From: Oscillospiraceae bacterium
Lineage (GTDB): Bacteria; Bacillota; Clostridia; Oscillospirales; Acutalibacteraceae
Direction: 5' to 3'
NCBI GenBank assembly: GCA_022650485.1
Contig: JALCPP010000004.1
Location: 62,001-126,000, forward strand
DNA: 64,000 nt
Shown here: positions 18,320 to 25,858 of the stretch, piece after piece
Layout: every line of letters starts with the position of its first letter
How positions within the stretch are numbered: position 1 is the first letter of the stretch
Position numbers and translations under genes: made by a program
The notes under the pieces: model-generated
What the model saw: the letters and a program-made list of their open reading frames with translations, nothing else
Databases searched by the model: none
Told to the model about the DNA's origin: nothing

Positions 18320-19204
18320 ATGGCTATGATGAATCAAGAAACCTGTTATGCGGCGCGCGCGGCGGACAGCGAGCCCCGGCAGAAACAGGAGAAAGTGAAA
18401 TTCCAGGTTGAATCCTACGACGGCGAAACACAAGAGAAAAGAAGAAAGCACCGGGTAGTTACCGGAAGAATCCTGGTGGCGGTCTTTCTATTTGTCGGGT
18501 GGGAATTCTTCACGCGAATCGGCTGGATGGATTCCTATTACTGGAGCTGCCCAAGCATGATTCTTCAAACGGCGTGGCTGCAGCTGACGAAGGGAACACT
18601 GCTGCAAGATATCATTTATACCTCCGGCTCCACGTTAATCGGATTTGTTTCAGGAACGCTGGTCGGCGCCCTTTTGGGGCTGTCGTTCTGGTGGTCGAAA
18701 ACCTATGCCGGAATCAGCGAGCCGTTTATCATTATTTTAAACGCTTTGCCGAAATTGGCGCTTGGCCCCGTGCTGGTCATTCTGTTTGGAATCGGTTTTT
18801 TCTCAAAGGCGGTGCTCGCCTTTTTGATGACGGTGGTCACCAGCGCAATTTCCGCTTACGGCGGGGTGAAAAGCGTGGACCCCGCATTGGAAACGCTGAT
18901 GGTGTCACTCGGCGCAAAGCGGCGTCAGGTGTTTGCAAAGGTTGTTGTGCCGTGGTCTATGCCGTGGATTATTTCCAGCCTGCGCATTAACATTGCGCTG
19001 GCGCTGGCCGGCTCTATCGTGGGCGAATTCATTTCGTCCGAACAGGGCGTGGGCCGCATGATTATCTACGCGGGTACGATCCTTGATATCAACCTGGTCT
19101 GGGTGGGCGTATTTGTCCTCTCCGTTCTCTCCATACTGATGTACTGGGGAGTGATTCTTTTAGAAAAATGGTTGTCAAAAAGGTTGGCAATCATTTCCTC
19201 ATAA
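18320..19204 (+). CDS. NitT/TauT-family ABC transporter permease
   Basis: Integral membrane subunit of 294 aa. An unusually long, charged cytoplasmic N-terminus of about 45 residues precedes six predicted helices. The EAA loop that docks to the ATPase is around DPALETLMVSLGAKRRQVF. It starts 16 bases after the ATPase gene and ends 19 bases before the binding protein start. Homologous to SsuC/ThiX-type permeases; probably a homodimer. Confidence 0.92.
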   Translation: MAMMNQETCYAARAADSEPRQKQEKVKFQVESYDGETQEKRRKHRVVTGRILVAVFLFVGWEFFTRIGWMDSYYWSCPSMILQTAWLQLTKGTLLQDIIYTSGSTLIGFVSGTLVGALLGLSFWWSKTYAGISEPFIIILNALPKLALGPVLVILFGIGFFSKAVLAFLMTVVTSAISAYGGVKSVDPALETLMVSLGAKRRQVFAKVVVPWSMPWIISSLRINIALALAGSIVGEFISSEQGVGRMIIYAGTILDINLVWVGVFVLSVLSILMYWGVILLEKWLSKRLAIISS

Positions 19205-19223
19205 ATCATTTTTGGAGGGAAAT

Positions 19224-20264
19224 ATGATGAAAAACAGGTGGAAATTTTCCGCGGGAAGAAAATTAATTGCGGCAGCGGTAGGGCTTGCGGTTCTGCTGCT
19301 GCCGGGCTGCACGGCGGCGCCGAATCAGACCGGCTCTGATCAGCCGCAGCAGCTCAAGAAACTGGTCATTTCAGAGCCTGTGCATCTGAGCGGATATCTG
19401 CCGCTTTATGTTGCGCAGCACGAGGGGTATTTTAAAGAGCAGGGACTGGAAGTAAAAGTGATTCAGGCCACCGGAGGAACGCATGTGACGGCGGTCGTCA
19501 GCGGCGACGCCTGGGGCGTCATCGGCGGGATTGATTCCATTGCGCTGGGCAACAAGAATAATTCTGATCCGATCGTGTCCGTGTGCAACTGTGTCAACCG
19601 TGCGAACGTATATCTGTTCGCCAAAAAGGGCTTGGCCCCAAAGAGCAAAAGCCCGGAAGATTTAAAAGAATTTTTGAAAGGGAAAAATATTGTGGCGGGC
19701 CGCCACGGCGGAAGCCCGAACCTGCTGACGCGCTCCCTGCTGATTGACGTGGGACTGGACCCGGAAAAAGATGTGCGCCTGATTGAGAATGCCGATGCCT
19801 CGACGGTGGTCGCCATGCTGCAAAACGGAAACGGAGATATCGGCAACGGTGCGGAACCGCAGATCTGCGAAGGAATTTCAGAAGGCATCTGGGAAGAGCC
19901 GTTCTACAAATTTACCGACCTCGGCGACTTTTCTTATTCCGTCATCAGTGTAAAAAAATCAACGATTGAAAATGATCCCGAAACGGTGCAGAAATTTGTA
20001 AATGCCATGAAAAAGGCGCTGAAAGCCGTTCAGGACGACCACGATATGGCAAAACAGGTGTTGGTCAAAGAATTCCCAACCCTTTCCGAGATGGAAATTC
20101 AGGCTTCGTTTGACCGCGCCTACGGCGACAACCTCTGGAGCGAGGACGGGTTTATCAGCGAGAAGGCCGTCACCGCCGATATGGATATGCTTTTGAAGAC
20201 CGGAATTTACACCGGCACTTATTCTTATGACACGCTGGTGGAAATGAAGTTTGTGAAAGAATAA
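19224..20264 (+). CDS. NitT/TauT-family ABC transporter substrate-binding lipoprotein
   Basis: Lipid-anchored binding protein of 346 aa. A basic N-terminus and hydrophobic stretch end in the lipobox LLPGC (Cys about residue 26), followed by an NMT1/ThiY-like periplasmic binding fold (LYVAQHEGYFKEQGLEVKVI is the usual opening). ATG 19224 follows GGAGG after 5 bases; ATG 19227 is the next codon and equally possible. This class covers nitrate, sulfonates, pyrimidine thiamin precursors and guanidine-linked solutes. No thiamin or sulfur gene is adjacent, so the solute stays open. Confidence 0.9.
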   Translation: MMKNRWKFSAGRKLIAAAVGLAVLLLPGCTAAPNQTGSDQPQQLKKLVISEPVHLSGYLPLYVAQHEGYFKEQGLEVKVIQATGGTHVTAVVSGDAWGVIGGIDSIALGNKNNSDPIVSVCNCVNRANVYLFAKKGLAPKSKSPEDLKEFLKGKNIVAGRHGGSPNLLTRSLLIDVGLDPEKDVRLIENADASTVVAMLQNGNGDIGNGAEPQICEGISEGIWEEPFYKFTDLGDFSYSVISVKKSTIENDPETVQKFVNAMKKALKAVQDDHDMAKQVLVKEFPTLSEMEIQASFDRAYGDNLWSEDGFISEKAVTADMDMLLKTGIYTGTYSYDTLVEMKFVKE

Positions 20265-20282
20265 CAGAATATAATTACAAGA

Positions 20283-20337
20283 AAAGCGCGCCCTTCCGGA
20301 AAATAACTCGGTTTGTTCCGGAGAGCGCGCTTTTTTT
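20283..20337 (+). terminator. Intrinsic terminator after the ABC importer
   Basis: AAGCGCGC and TCCGGAA pair with TTCCGGA and GCGCGCTT, followed by seven T. It closes the importer operon. Confidence 0.93.
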
Positions 20338-20413
20338 GATGCGCCTGTGCGAATAGTTTTTCCGTTTCCGCCGTAAATTTAAGTAATGGAACCGGCGCAG
20401 GGAGGAAGAACAC

Positions 20414-20578
20414 ATGAACATCCTGGCGGGGATCACGATTTTACTGGCTTTTTTTGGGCTGCTGATCTCCGTGCGCGGAGAAAATATATCGTTCCTTCAG
20501 GCAATGACTGCTCTGCTGCTGTTTCTTCTTTCCCTGAGCGGCGGCGTGCTGGCCTTTTTGTTTCTTATTTGGTATTGA
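20414..20578 (+). CDS. Small two-helix membrane protein
   Basis: A 54-residue protein, below usual gene-calling cutoffs. It has a strong ribosome site (GGGAGG, 20400-20405) before ATG 20414. The sequence is almost entirely two hydrophobic helices (about residues 3-19 and 30-52) joined by a short polar loop (VRGENIS). No family recognised. It is convergent with the DUF4349 gene and their 3' ends overlap by 14 bases. The ribosome site and clean two-helix pattern support a real gene; the function is unknown. Confidence 0.65.
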   Translation: MNILAGITILLAFFGLLISVRGENISFLQAMTALLLFLLSLSGGVLAFLFLIWY

Positions 20579-21500
20579 TATCCGGTTTGTCTTTTTTGTC
20601 TGGAGGAGTACCACGGTTTGCCCGCCTGCCGAATTTTCGGCGCAGAAACAGCACCGCGCCGCCGATGACGGCCGCAACCGCCAGGAAGGGGAGCGCCGCC
20701 GTGACGGCGAATAGAGTGTAGCGGCAGAGTTCGCGAAGTGCCGTCAGCGAGCCGCGGAAGATGGAGACAAGCTGCCATCCCAGTCCTTCTTCGGGGGGTT
20801 CAGTGATGGCCTCGACTTCTTTGACCGAAATGGTTACGGTCGACAGGCTGATGAGGGAATCCCACTGCTTGAGCTGCCCGGTGAGCTGCTCGATGTTGCT
20901 CTGCACTTGCGTCAGGCGCTCTTCGATTTTCAGAATGTCATCCATCTTATCTGCCTGCTTCATCAGCTCCAGCAGACGGTCCTGTTCCGTGCGCAGCGTT
21001 TTCAGCCTTGTTTCCGAATCAAAATAGTTCTGCGTCACGTCTTCCCCGTGCATGCTTTTTCGAATCACGTTTCCAATGTCCCCGGCACAGGTCAAAAATT
21101 CTGTCAGTCGGTCCGAGGGTACGCGCACGGTGTAAGAGGAACTTCGCAGCCCGCTGTTCCCAGACGTGTCCCCCTGAACCGAAGAACTTTCGATATATCC
21201 GCCGAACGAAGCAACCAGCGATTCCAGCTTTTTGTTCACCTCGTCATATTGGACGGATTGAAGCGTCAGCTCCGCGTTTTTAATGACTTTGCGCGAATCG
21301 GTGACCGACTGATTTTTAGCGTTCGATACGGCGGTACTCTGGGTTCCGTTTGCCAGTCCTGCTTCATCGGCGGTGTATTCCGCTCTGTCGGCAGCCGCTT
21401 CGGCCGGGCGGCTGACGGAGCCGGGCTCGGAGGAAGAACATCCTGACACGGCCAGCAGGAAAAGAAACGCTACGAGAAAACATGCCCATGCTTTTTTCAA
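20565..21500 (-). CDS. DUF4349-domain lipoprotein
   Basis: Lipoprotein of 311 aa. Signal peptide with lipobox AVSGC (Cys about residue 21), a Ser/Ala-rich linker, then the DUF4349 domain (IKNAELTLQSVQYDEV near residue 75) with a coiled coil (about 160-215, ETRLKTLRTEQDRLLELM) and a C-terminal membrane helix (about 265-288) with a basic tail. It is thus tethered to the membrane at both ends. TTG 21500 follows AAAGGGGG. The family has no established function. A palindrome sits just downstream of its promoter. Confidence 0.85.
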   Translation of the reverse strand: MKKAWACFLVAFLFLLAVSGCSSSEPGSVSRPAEAAADRAEYTADEAGLANGTQSTAVSNAKNQSVTDSRKVIKNAELTLQSVQYDEVNKKLESLVASFGGYIESSSVQGDTSGNSGLRSSSYTVRVPSDRLTEFLTCAGDIGNVIRKSMHGEDVTQNYFDSETRLKTLRTEQDRLLELMKQADKMDDILKIEERLTQVQSNIEQLTGQLKQWDSLISLSTVTISVKEVEAITEPPEEGLGWQLVSIFRGSLTALRELCRYTLFAVTAALPFLAVAAVIGGAVLFLRRKFGRRANRGTPPDKKDKPDINTK

Positions 21501-21515
21501 AGAAATCCCCCTTTC

Positions 21516-21540
21516 ATGAACAAAACACGATTTTGTTCAT
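21516..21540. promoter_or_regulatory. Perfect inverted repeat, probable operator
   Basis: ATGAACAAAA (21516-21525) and TTTTGTTCAT (21531-21540) form a perfect 10-base inverted repeat with a 5-base spacer. It touches the -10 of the DUF4349 promoter and covers its transcription start, so a bound dimeric repressor would block it. Confidence 0.6.
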
Positions 21541-21567
21541 TATAAGCAAAAAGCGCAGAAAAAGCAA
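21539..21567 (-). promoter_or_regulatory. SigA-type promoter of the DUF4349 gene
   Basis: On the minus strand TTGCTT (21567-21562), a 17-base spacer, then TATAAT (21544-21539). Confidence 0.7.
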
Positions 21568-21587
21568 GACGGAAGGATGATCCTTTC

Positions 21588-21615
21588 TTGACTTATTGCA
21601 AAAAAGATTTATAAT
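21588..21615 (+). promoter_or_regulatory. SigA-type promoter of the MFS exporter
   Basis: TTGACT at 21588-21593, a 16-base spacer, and TATAAT at 21610-21615. Transcription should begin near 21622, leaving a leader of about 118 bases before the transporter start. Confidence 0.75.
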
Positions 21616-21643
21616 AATATTAAAATTTTACAGGAGAATCTTT

Positions 21644-21661
21644 ATGAGAAATCCAACCTGA
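21644..21661 (+). CDS. Five-residue leader peptide (MRNPT)
   Basis: A complete mini-ORF, ATG AGA AAT CCA ACC TGA, preceded by CAGGAGA 7 bases upstream. Its last codon and stop lie on the 5' strand of the stem that hides the ribosome site of the downstream MFS gene. This is the layout of translational attenuators such as those of ermC and cat. The peptide itself matches no leader I know. Confidence 0.6.
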   Translation: MRNPT

Positions 21662-21732
21662 TTCATTTTTTGTGCATTTTGTCTGCCGGAAAGCGGCGGG
21701 CTTTCTTTTGCTGCAATCAATGAGTCAGGAGG
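21657..21732 (+). promoter_or_regulatory. Shine-Dalgarno-sequestering stem (translational attenuator)
   Basis: Bases 21657-21667 pair with 21719-21729: ten Watson-Crick pairs and one G-U. The 3' strand contains CAGG of the AGGAGG ribosome site (21727-21732) of the MFS gene. A smaller hairpin (GAAAGC/GCTTTC) fills the loop. A ribosome stalled on the leader peptide would open the stem. Confidence 0.65.
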
Positions 21733-21738
21733 ATTTTT

Positions 21739-22923
21739 TTGTTTCAATATAAAAATAAAATTTATTATATTATTATTTTTTTGCAGGGGATGGTGTTCTA
21801 CGCGCCCGCGGCGGGTCTTTACCGCGTCGAGCGTGGCCTGAGCGTCTTTCAAATTACGCTGATCGAGAGCCTTTCCCTCGTTCTGATGATTGCGCTCGAA
21901 ATTCCGATGGGATTTCTCGCGGAGCGCATCGGGTACCGAAAAACCATTCTTTGCTGTAATCTGCTGTTTTTTGTTTCCAAGCTGGTGTTCTGGCGTGCTG
22001 ACCGCTTTGCGCTGTTTCTGTTGGAACGGATTATGCTGTCCGTGGTGGGCGCGGGGCTTTCCGGGTGCGATTCCGCCTATCTGTTTGCCTGCGCGGGGCC
22101 GGACAGCGACCGGGCGTTCAGCCGGTACAGCGCTGTGCAGACGGCGGGCGTGATGCTTGCCGCGCTGGTGTTTACCTTTGGAATCGGCGGCAATCTGGAG
22201 GAATCCGCCGGACTGACGGCGGCGGCCTACGGCGCGGCGGCGGCGCTGTCGTTTTTGCTGCCGGAAGCGGGCACGCCGAAATCGGAAAAGTTTTCTGTCG
22301 TAAAAACGGCAAAACTTCTTTATTCTGAACGCGGGGATACGCTGCGGTTTCTGCTGTATCTGGCGGCATGCGCGCTGCTGACCCAGACTGCGCAGACGGT
22401 GACGGTGTTTTTAAGCCAGCTTCAATATCGGCGGTGCGGAATAGAAACAGGCGCGATGGGGCTGTGCTACCTTGCGGTGCAGGGGGCGGCGCTCAGCGCG
22501 GCTTTTTCCCACAGAATTTCCGCGCGGCTGGGCGAAACCGCGTTTACCTGCACGCTGTTTCTTCTTTCAGCGGCCGCCTGTGTCATGCTGACGGCAACGG
22601 ATTATGCGGCGCTGTCAATTTTCTGTATCGCGGTGCTTGCCGCCGCTTCCGCTTTGCTGGCCCCGTCCATGATGACGGTGCAGAACCGCAGACCTGCCGC
22701 CTTCTTTGGCCGCGCGGCGGTGCTGAGCGTATATTCCATGATGACTGACGGTTTTACCGCAGGGGTCAGCGTGGTGCTGGGCAGAGCGGGTGACGCGGAA
22801 TTTTCACGGGCGTTTCTGCTCGGCTCCGTGTTCTGCGCGGCGGGCTTGGTTCTGTATCTGACTTGGAAACGGAGCGGCGGAACAGTCAATCCTGCCTCGG
22901 GGAAATTTCGGGGTCAAAATTAA
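21739..22923 (+). CDS. MFS transporter, probable drug exporter
   Basis: Twelve-helix major facilitator protein of 394 aa. The loop 2-3 signature is GFLAERIGYRKT. TTG 21739 lies 6 bases after AGGAGG. Substrate unknown, but the leader peptide and ribosome-site stem before it suggest induction by a ribosome-targeting drug, which would make it an antibiotic efflux pump (inference). It converges with another MFS gene; the two 3' ends overlap by 38 bases. Confidence 0.85.
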   Translation: MFQYKNKIYYIIIFLQGMVFYAPAAGLYRVERGLSVFQITLIESLSLVLMIALEIPMGFLAERIGYRKTILCCNLLFFVSKLVFWRADRFALFLLERIMLSVVGAGLSGCDSAYLFACAGPDSDRAFSRYSAVQTAGVMLAALVFTFGIGGNLEESAGLTAAAYGAAAALSFLLPEAGTPKSEKFSVVKTAKLLYSERGDTLRFLLYLAACALLTQTAQTVTVFLSQLQYRRCGIETGAMGLCYLAVQGAALSAAFSHRISARLGETAFTCTLFLLSAAACVMLTATDYAALSIFCIAVLAAASALLAPSMMTVQNRRPAAFFGRAAVLSVYSMMTDGFTAGVSVVLGRAGDAEFSRAFLLGSVFCAAGLVLYLTWKRSGGTVNPASGKFRGQN

Positions 22924-24121
22924 TAAAATCGCGGAACGGCTTTTGAAACGCAAAAAAGATAAAAAGCATCAAAGCAATCAAGTTGCACGAAAAAATCAGG
23001 TATTTTAAATCCAGAAATTCGGCGGCTGCACCCGCGGCGGCGATGCCGAGCGGCGCGATTCCACGCGCGCCCATCGCAATAAGGGAAAAGACTTTTCCCC
23101 GCATCGCTTCCCGGGTGCTTTGCTGCACGGAGGTCAGGATCAGCATGTTTACTACGGAATTCCCAACCCCGGCGACGAACAGCAGCAGGATGCCCGCGTG
23201 GATGTCCGCAAACGGAAACAGAGCGTTCAGGCCGGCATCCACCATGGCCGAGAGCAGAAAAAAGACCATCCGCATTCGACAGGGAATTCGGGCGGCGGAG
23301 GTAAACAGCATGCCCAGAAGATTTCCGACGCAGATTGCGCCCGCCGCGATTCCGTATTTTTGAATTCCAAATCCCGGGGTGTGAAGAAAAAGCGGCTGAA
23401 GTAAAATGAACGCTCCGCTGGCAAAAAAATTCAGGAAGCAGGCCATTAAAATCATATCTCTCAGCCCCGCGAACCGGACAGTATATTCAAATCCGGCCTT
23501 GAGGTCTGCCCAAAAAGAGGGCGCACAGGAGCGATTCTTTCGATTTTTAGGGCTGACTTTCAGAAAGAAGGAAAGTGTTCCTGAAAACAGAAAAGAAATT
23601 CCGTTGAGAAGGAAAAGCGGACCCGCGCCGAACAGACCGTACAGAAAGCCGCCCGCTGAATTACCGCCGGTCTGAGTCAGCCGGTTTGCCAGATTAATCA
23701 GTGAATTTGCGCGCATCAGGTTTTTCTTTTCCACAATGAGGGGAATCAGCGACCGGATGCAGGGTGTGAAAAACGCTCCGCCCACGCTGATGGCGGTTCC
23801 CGCCAGATAGAACATCCACAGCGGAATGCCGCCGCACAATGTCCATACGGCGGTGACCGTCACGGCGGCGCCGCGAATGAAATCGACGGTGACAAGAATC
23901 CACTTTGGATTCATCCGGTCAATGATCACGCCCGCGAACGGTGCCGCAATCAGCCCGGGAACGGCGGAAACGGCGACGACGGTCGCCATCAGCGCGCTGG
24001 AATGATACGCTTGCAAAAGGCAGAAGCCCAGCGCGATTTCATACAGAACATCCCCAGCAGAGGAAACCAACTGCCCCTGGCAAAGAAGAAAAAAATTTTT
24101 ATGCTGAATCCAATTTCGCAC
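22886..24121 (-). CDS. MFS transporter (MefA-like group)
   Basis: Twelve-helix exporter of 411 aa of the MFS_3/MefA-like type (QGQLVSSAGDVLYEIAL at the start, APFAGVIIDRMNPKWI in loop 2-3). GTG 24121 is chosen because AGAAAGGTG lies 9 bases before it and the promoter at 24156-24184 excludes the longer frame, whose TTG would be the -35 itself; ATG 24145 is an alternative with little leader. It is divergent from the DUF2087 regulator, which may control it. Relation to macrolide pumps is by overall pattern only. Confidence 0.85.
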   Translation of the reverse strand: MRNWIQHKNFFLLCQGQLVSSAGDVLYEIALGFCLLQAYHSSALMATVVAVSAVPGLIAAPFAGVIIDRMNPKWILVTVDFIRGAAVTVTAVWTLCGGIPLWMFYLAGTAISVGGAFFTPCIRSLIPLIVEKKNLMRANSLINLANRLTQTGGNSAGGFLYGLFGAGPLFLLNGISFLFSGTLSFFLKVSPKNRKNRSCAPSFWADLKAGFEYTVRFAGLRDMILMACFLNFFASGAFILLQPLFLHTPGFGIQKYGIAAGAICVGNLLGMLFTSAARIPCRMRMVFFLLSAMVDAGLNALFPFADIHAGILLLFVAGVGNSVVNMLILTSVQQSTREAMRGKVFSLIAMGARGIAPLGIAAAGAAAEFLDLKYLIFSCNLIALMLFIFFAFQKPFRDFINFDPEISPRQD

Positions 24122-24155
24122 AGCTCGACGCACCTTTCTAGAAAGCATGTAAAAT

Positions 24156-24184
24156 ATCATACAGTTAAAGATGTTGTTTGTCAA
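24156..24184 (-). promoter_or_regulatory. SigA promoter of the MefA-like gene
   Basis: On the minus strand TTGACA (24184-24179), a 17-base spacer, and TATGAT (24161-24156). Confidence 0.85.
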
Positions 24185-24207
24185 TATATAAACATATTTG
24201 TGTTTTG

Positions 24208-24236
24208 TTTACAAGCTTTAGAAAACATGGTATGAT
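24208..24236 (+). promoter_or_regulatory. SigA promoter of the DUF2087 regulator
   Basis: TTTACA at 24208-24213, a 17-base spacer, and TATGAT at 24231-24236. It faces away from the MefA-like promoter. The two -10 regions form an inverted repeat (AAATATCATA and TATGATATTT). Confidence 0.8.
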
Positions 24237-24263
24237 ATTTGCAGAAGAACGGAGGAAACAGAC

Positions 24264-25016
24264 ATGGAACTTTCGGAATTATTCTGGGGCGCGTCGATAG
24301 AAGAAATGGCGCGCGGGTATGTGCTTCGGGATGGCTTTTATATCTGCCTGATCTGCGGCACGCGCTTTGAAGACGGAAGAATTTACCCGGAGGAAGACGG
24401 GTATTATGAGGCGCGCAAGATGGCCGCGCGCCATATCAGTGCCGCGCATGGTTCGGTATTCGAGTATTTGCTGAGCATGGACAAGCGATATACCGGCCTG
24501 AGCGAAATTCAGAAGGAATACCTGATGAGCGCGTACCGGAAGCGTTCCGACCGGGAGACCGCGCGGGAGATTGGGTGCGGTGAATCCACGGTGCGCAGCC
24601 ACAGGTTTAAGCTGCGGGAGAAGGCAAACCAGGCGAAAGTGTTCCTGGCCCTGAACAGCCTTTTAGAGCAGTCCGGCGAAAAGCAGGAGGCGAAAAGACT
24701 GCTTCCCGTGCCTAAAAATGCCCGGATGATCGATTTGCGGTTTGCAGTCACAGAAGAGGAAAGCAAAAAAATTCGACAGACATACTTTGATGAGGCGGGG
24801 CGCTTAAAGAGCATTCCTTCCAAAGAAAAGAAGAAAATTGTTGTGCTGAAAGCAATTGCAGCCCTGTTTAAGACAAACCGGGAGTACTCTGAAAAAGAAA
24901 TCAACCGGATTCTGGAGCGTGTCTGCGGCGACTATGTATCGCTGCGCCGTGAATTGATCGAATACGGATTTTTCGACCGAAAGACGGATGGCTCCTGTTA
25001 CTGGGTGAGGGAGTAA
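24264..25016 (+). CDS. HTH regulator with C-terminal DUF2087 domain
   Basis: Predicted DNA-binding regulator of 250 aa. Residues about 30-70 carry a CxxC and two His (YICLICG ... HISAAHG), a possible zinc finger. A LuxR/sigma-like helix-turn-helix follows (about 82-125, RSDRETAREIGCGESTVRSH), and the last 75 residues match DUF2087 (REYSEKEINRILERV ... DYVSLRRELIEYGF). ATG 24264 has CGGAGG upstream. It is divergent from the MefA-like gene with closely spaced promoters, so control of that exporter is likely but unproven. Confidence 0.82.
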   Translation: MELSELFWGASIEEMARGYVLRDGFYICLICGTRFEDGRIYPEEDGYYEARKMAARHISAAHGSVFEYLLSMDKRYTGLSEIQKEYLMSAYRKRSDRETAREIGCGESTVRSHRFKLREKANQAKVFLALNSLLEQSGEKQEAKRLLPVPKNARMIDLRFAVTEEESKKIRQTYFDEAGRLKSIPSKEKKKIVVLKAIAALFKTNREYSEKEINRILERVCGDYVSLRRELIEYGFFDRKTDGSCYWVRE

Positions 25017-25072
25017 CGACAGCAGCTTGATACAAAAATACGGCGGCGCGAAGAATGTTTGGGGGCAATAAA

Positions 25073-25810
25073 ATGCAGGAGCAGTATGTGAGCAAAGTTG
25101 TGATGCGGCGGGACAAAGCGCCGGATTTTGGCCGGTATCCGTTTTCCGTTCCGGCGGTGCGCGGCCTTTCGGAGCTGCCGCTGCACAAAAGCGTTACGTT
25201 TCTGGTGGGGGAAAACGGAACCGGAAAATCAACGTTAATTGAGGCAATCGCGATCTGCTGCGGGTTTAACCCGGAAGGAGGGAGCCGGAATTTCAATTTT
25301 GAGACATACCGCTCCCATTCGGAACTGTGCGATTACCTCACGCTGTACAAGGGCGTGAGGCACCCGCGAGACGGTTATTTTCTGCGTGCCGAAAGTTTTT
25401 ATAACGTGGCCACGAACATTGAACATCTTGACGAGGGCGGAATGGGCACGCCGATTAAATGCAGTTACGGCGGATCGCTGCATGAAAAGTCGCACGGCGA
25501 AAGCTTTTTTGCGCTGCTGATGAACCGCCTCGGCGGGCACGGGCTCTATATTTTTGATGAGCCGGAGGCCGCGCTTTCCCCCCGGCGGCAGCTCGCGATG
25601 CTCTGCCGCATTGACGAACTGGTAAAGCGGGATTCCCAGCTGATTATTGCGACGCATTCGCCGATTCTGACGGCTTATCCAAACAGCGTAATCTATGAGC
25701 TTTCCGCTGGCGGAATTCATCGGCGCGAGTATGAGGAAACGGATAACTTCCGGGTGACAAAAGAATTCCTGAACCGATATCCGCGCATGCTGCGGGAGCT
25801 TTTAGACTGA
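25073..25810 (+). CDS. AAA-family ATPase (ABC-type, stand-alone)
   Basis: Soluble ATPase of 245 aa. Walker A VGENGTGKST lies near residues 44-53, Walker B LYIFDEPEAALS near 160-171, and the H-loop histidine is in IATHSP. It belongs to the AAA_21/SMC-like group rather than to transporters: there is no typical LSGGQ, and GESFF occupies that region. ATG 25073 follows GGGGG; ATG 25055 is an alternative. It follows the DUF2087 regulator on the same strand by 56 bases and may share its transcript. The function is unknown. Confidence 0.8.
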   Translation: MQEQYVSKVVMRRDKAPDFGRYPFSVPAVRGLSELPLHKSVTFLVGENGTGKSTLIEAIAICCGFNPEGGSRNFNFETYRSHSELCDYLTLYKGVRHPRDGYFLRAESFYNVATNIEHLDEGGMGTPIKCSYGGSLHEKSHGESFFALLMNRLGGHGLYIFDEPEAALSPRRQLAMLCRIDELVKRDSQLIIATHSPILTAYPNSVIYELSAGGIHRREYEETDNFRVTKEFLNRYPRMLRELLD

Positions 25811-25843
25811 AAAAATCCCCCTCCGGATAGTCCGAAGGGGGAT
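25811..25843 (-). terminator. Intrinsic terminator after mreB (minus strand)
   Basis: AATCCCCC with an inner TCCGGA/TCCG pairs with GGGGGATT. On the minus strand it is followed by a T run, 16 bases after the mreB stop. Confidence 0.85.
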
Positions 25844-25858
25844 TACTAAATGTATTAA

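Noticed and set aside
24122-24184. N-terminal extension of the MefA-like exporter to TTG 24184
   Set aside because: That TTG is the first half of the -35 box TTGACA, and the -10 lies inside the extension, so it cannot be translated from this promoter.
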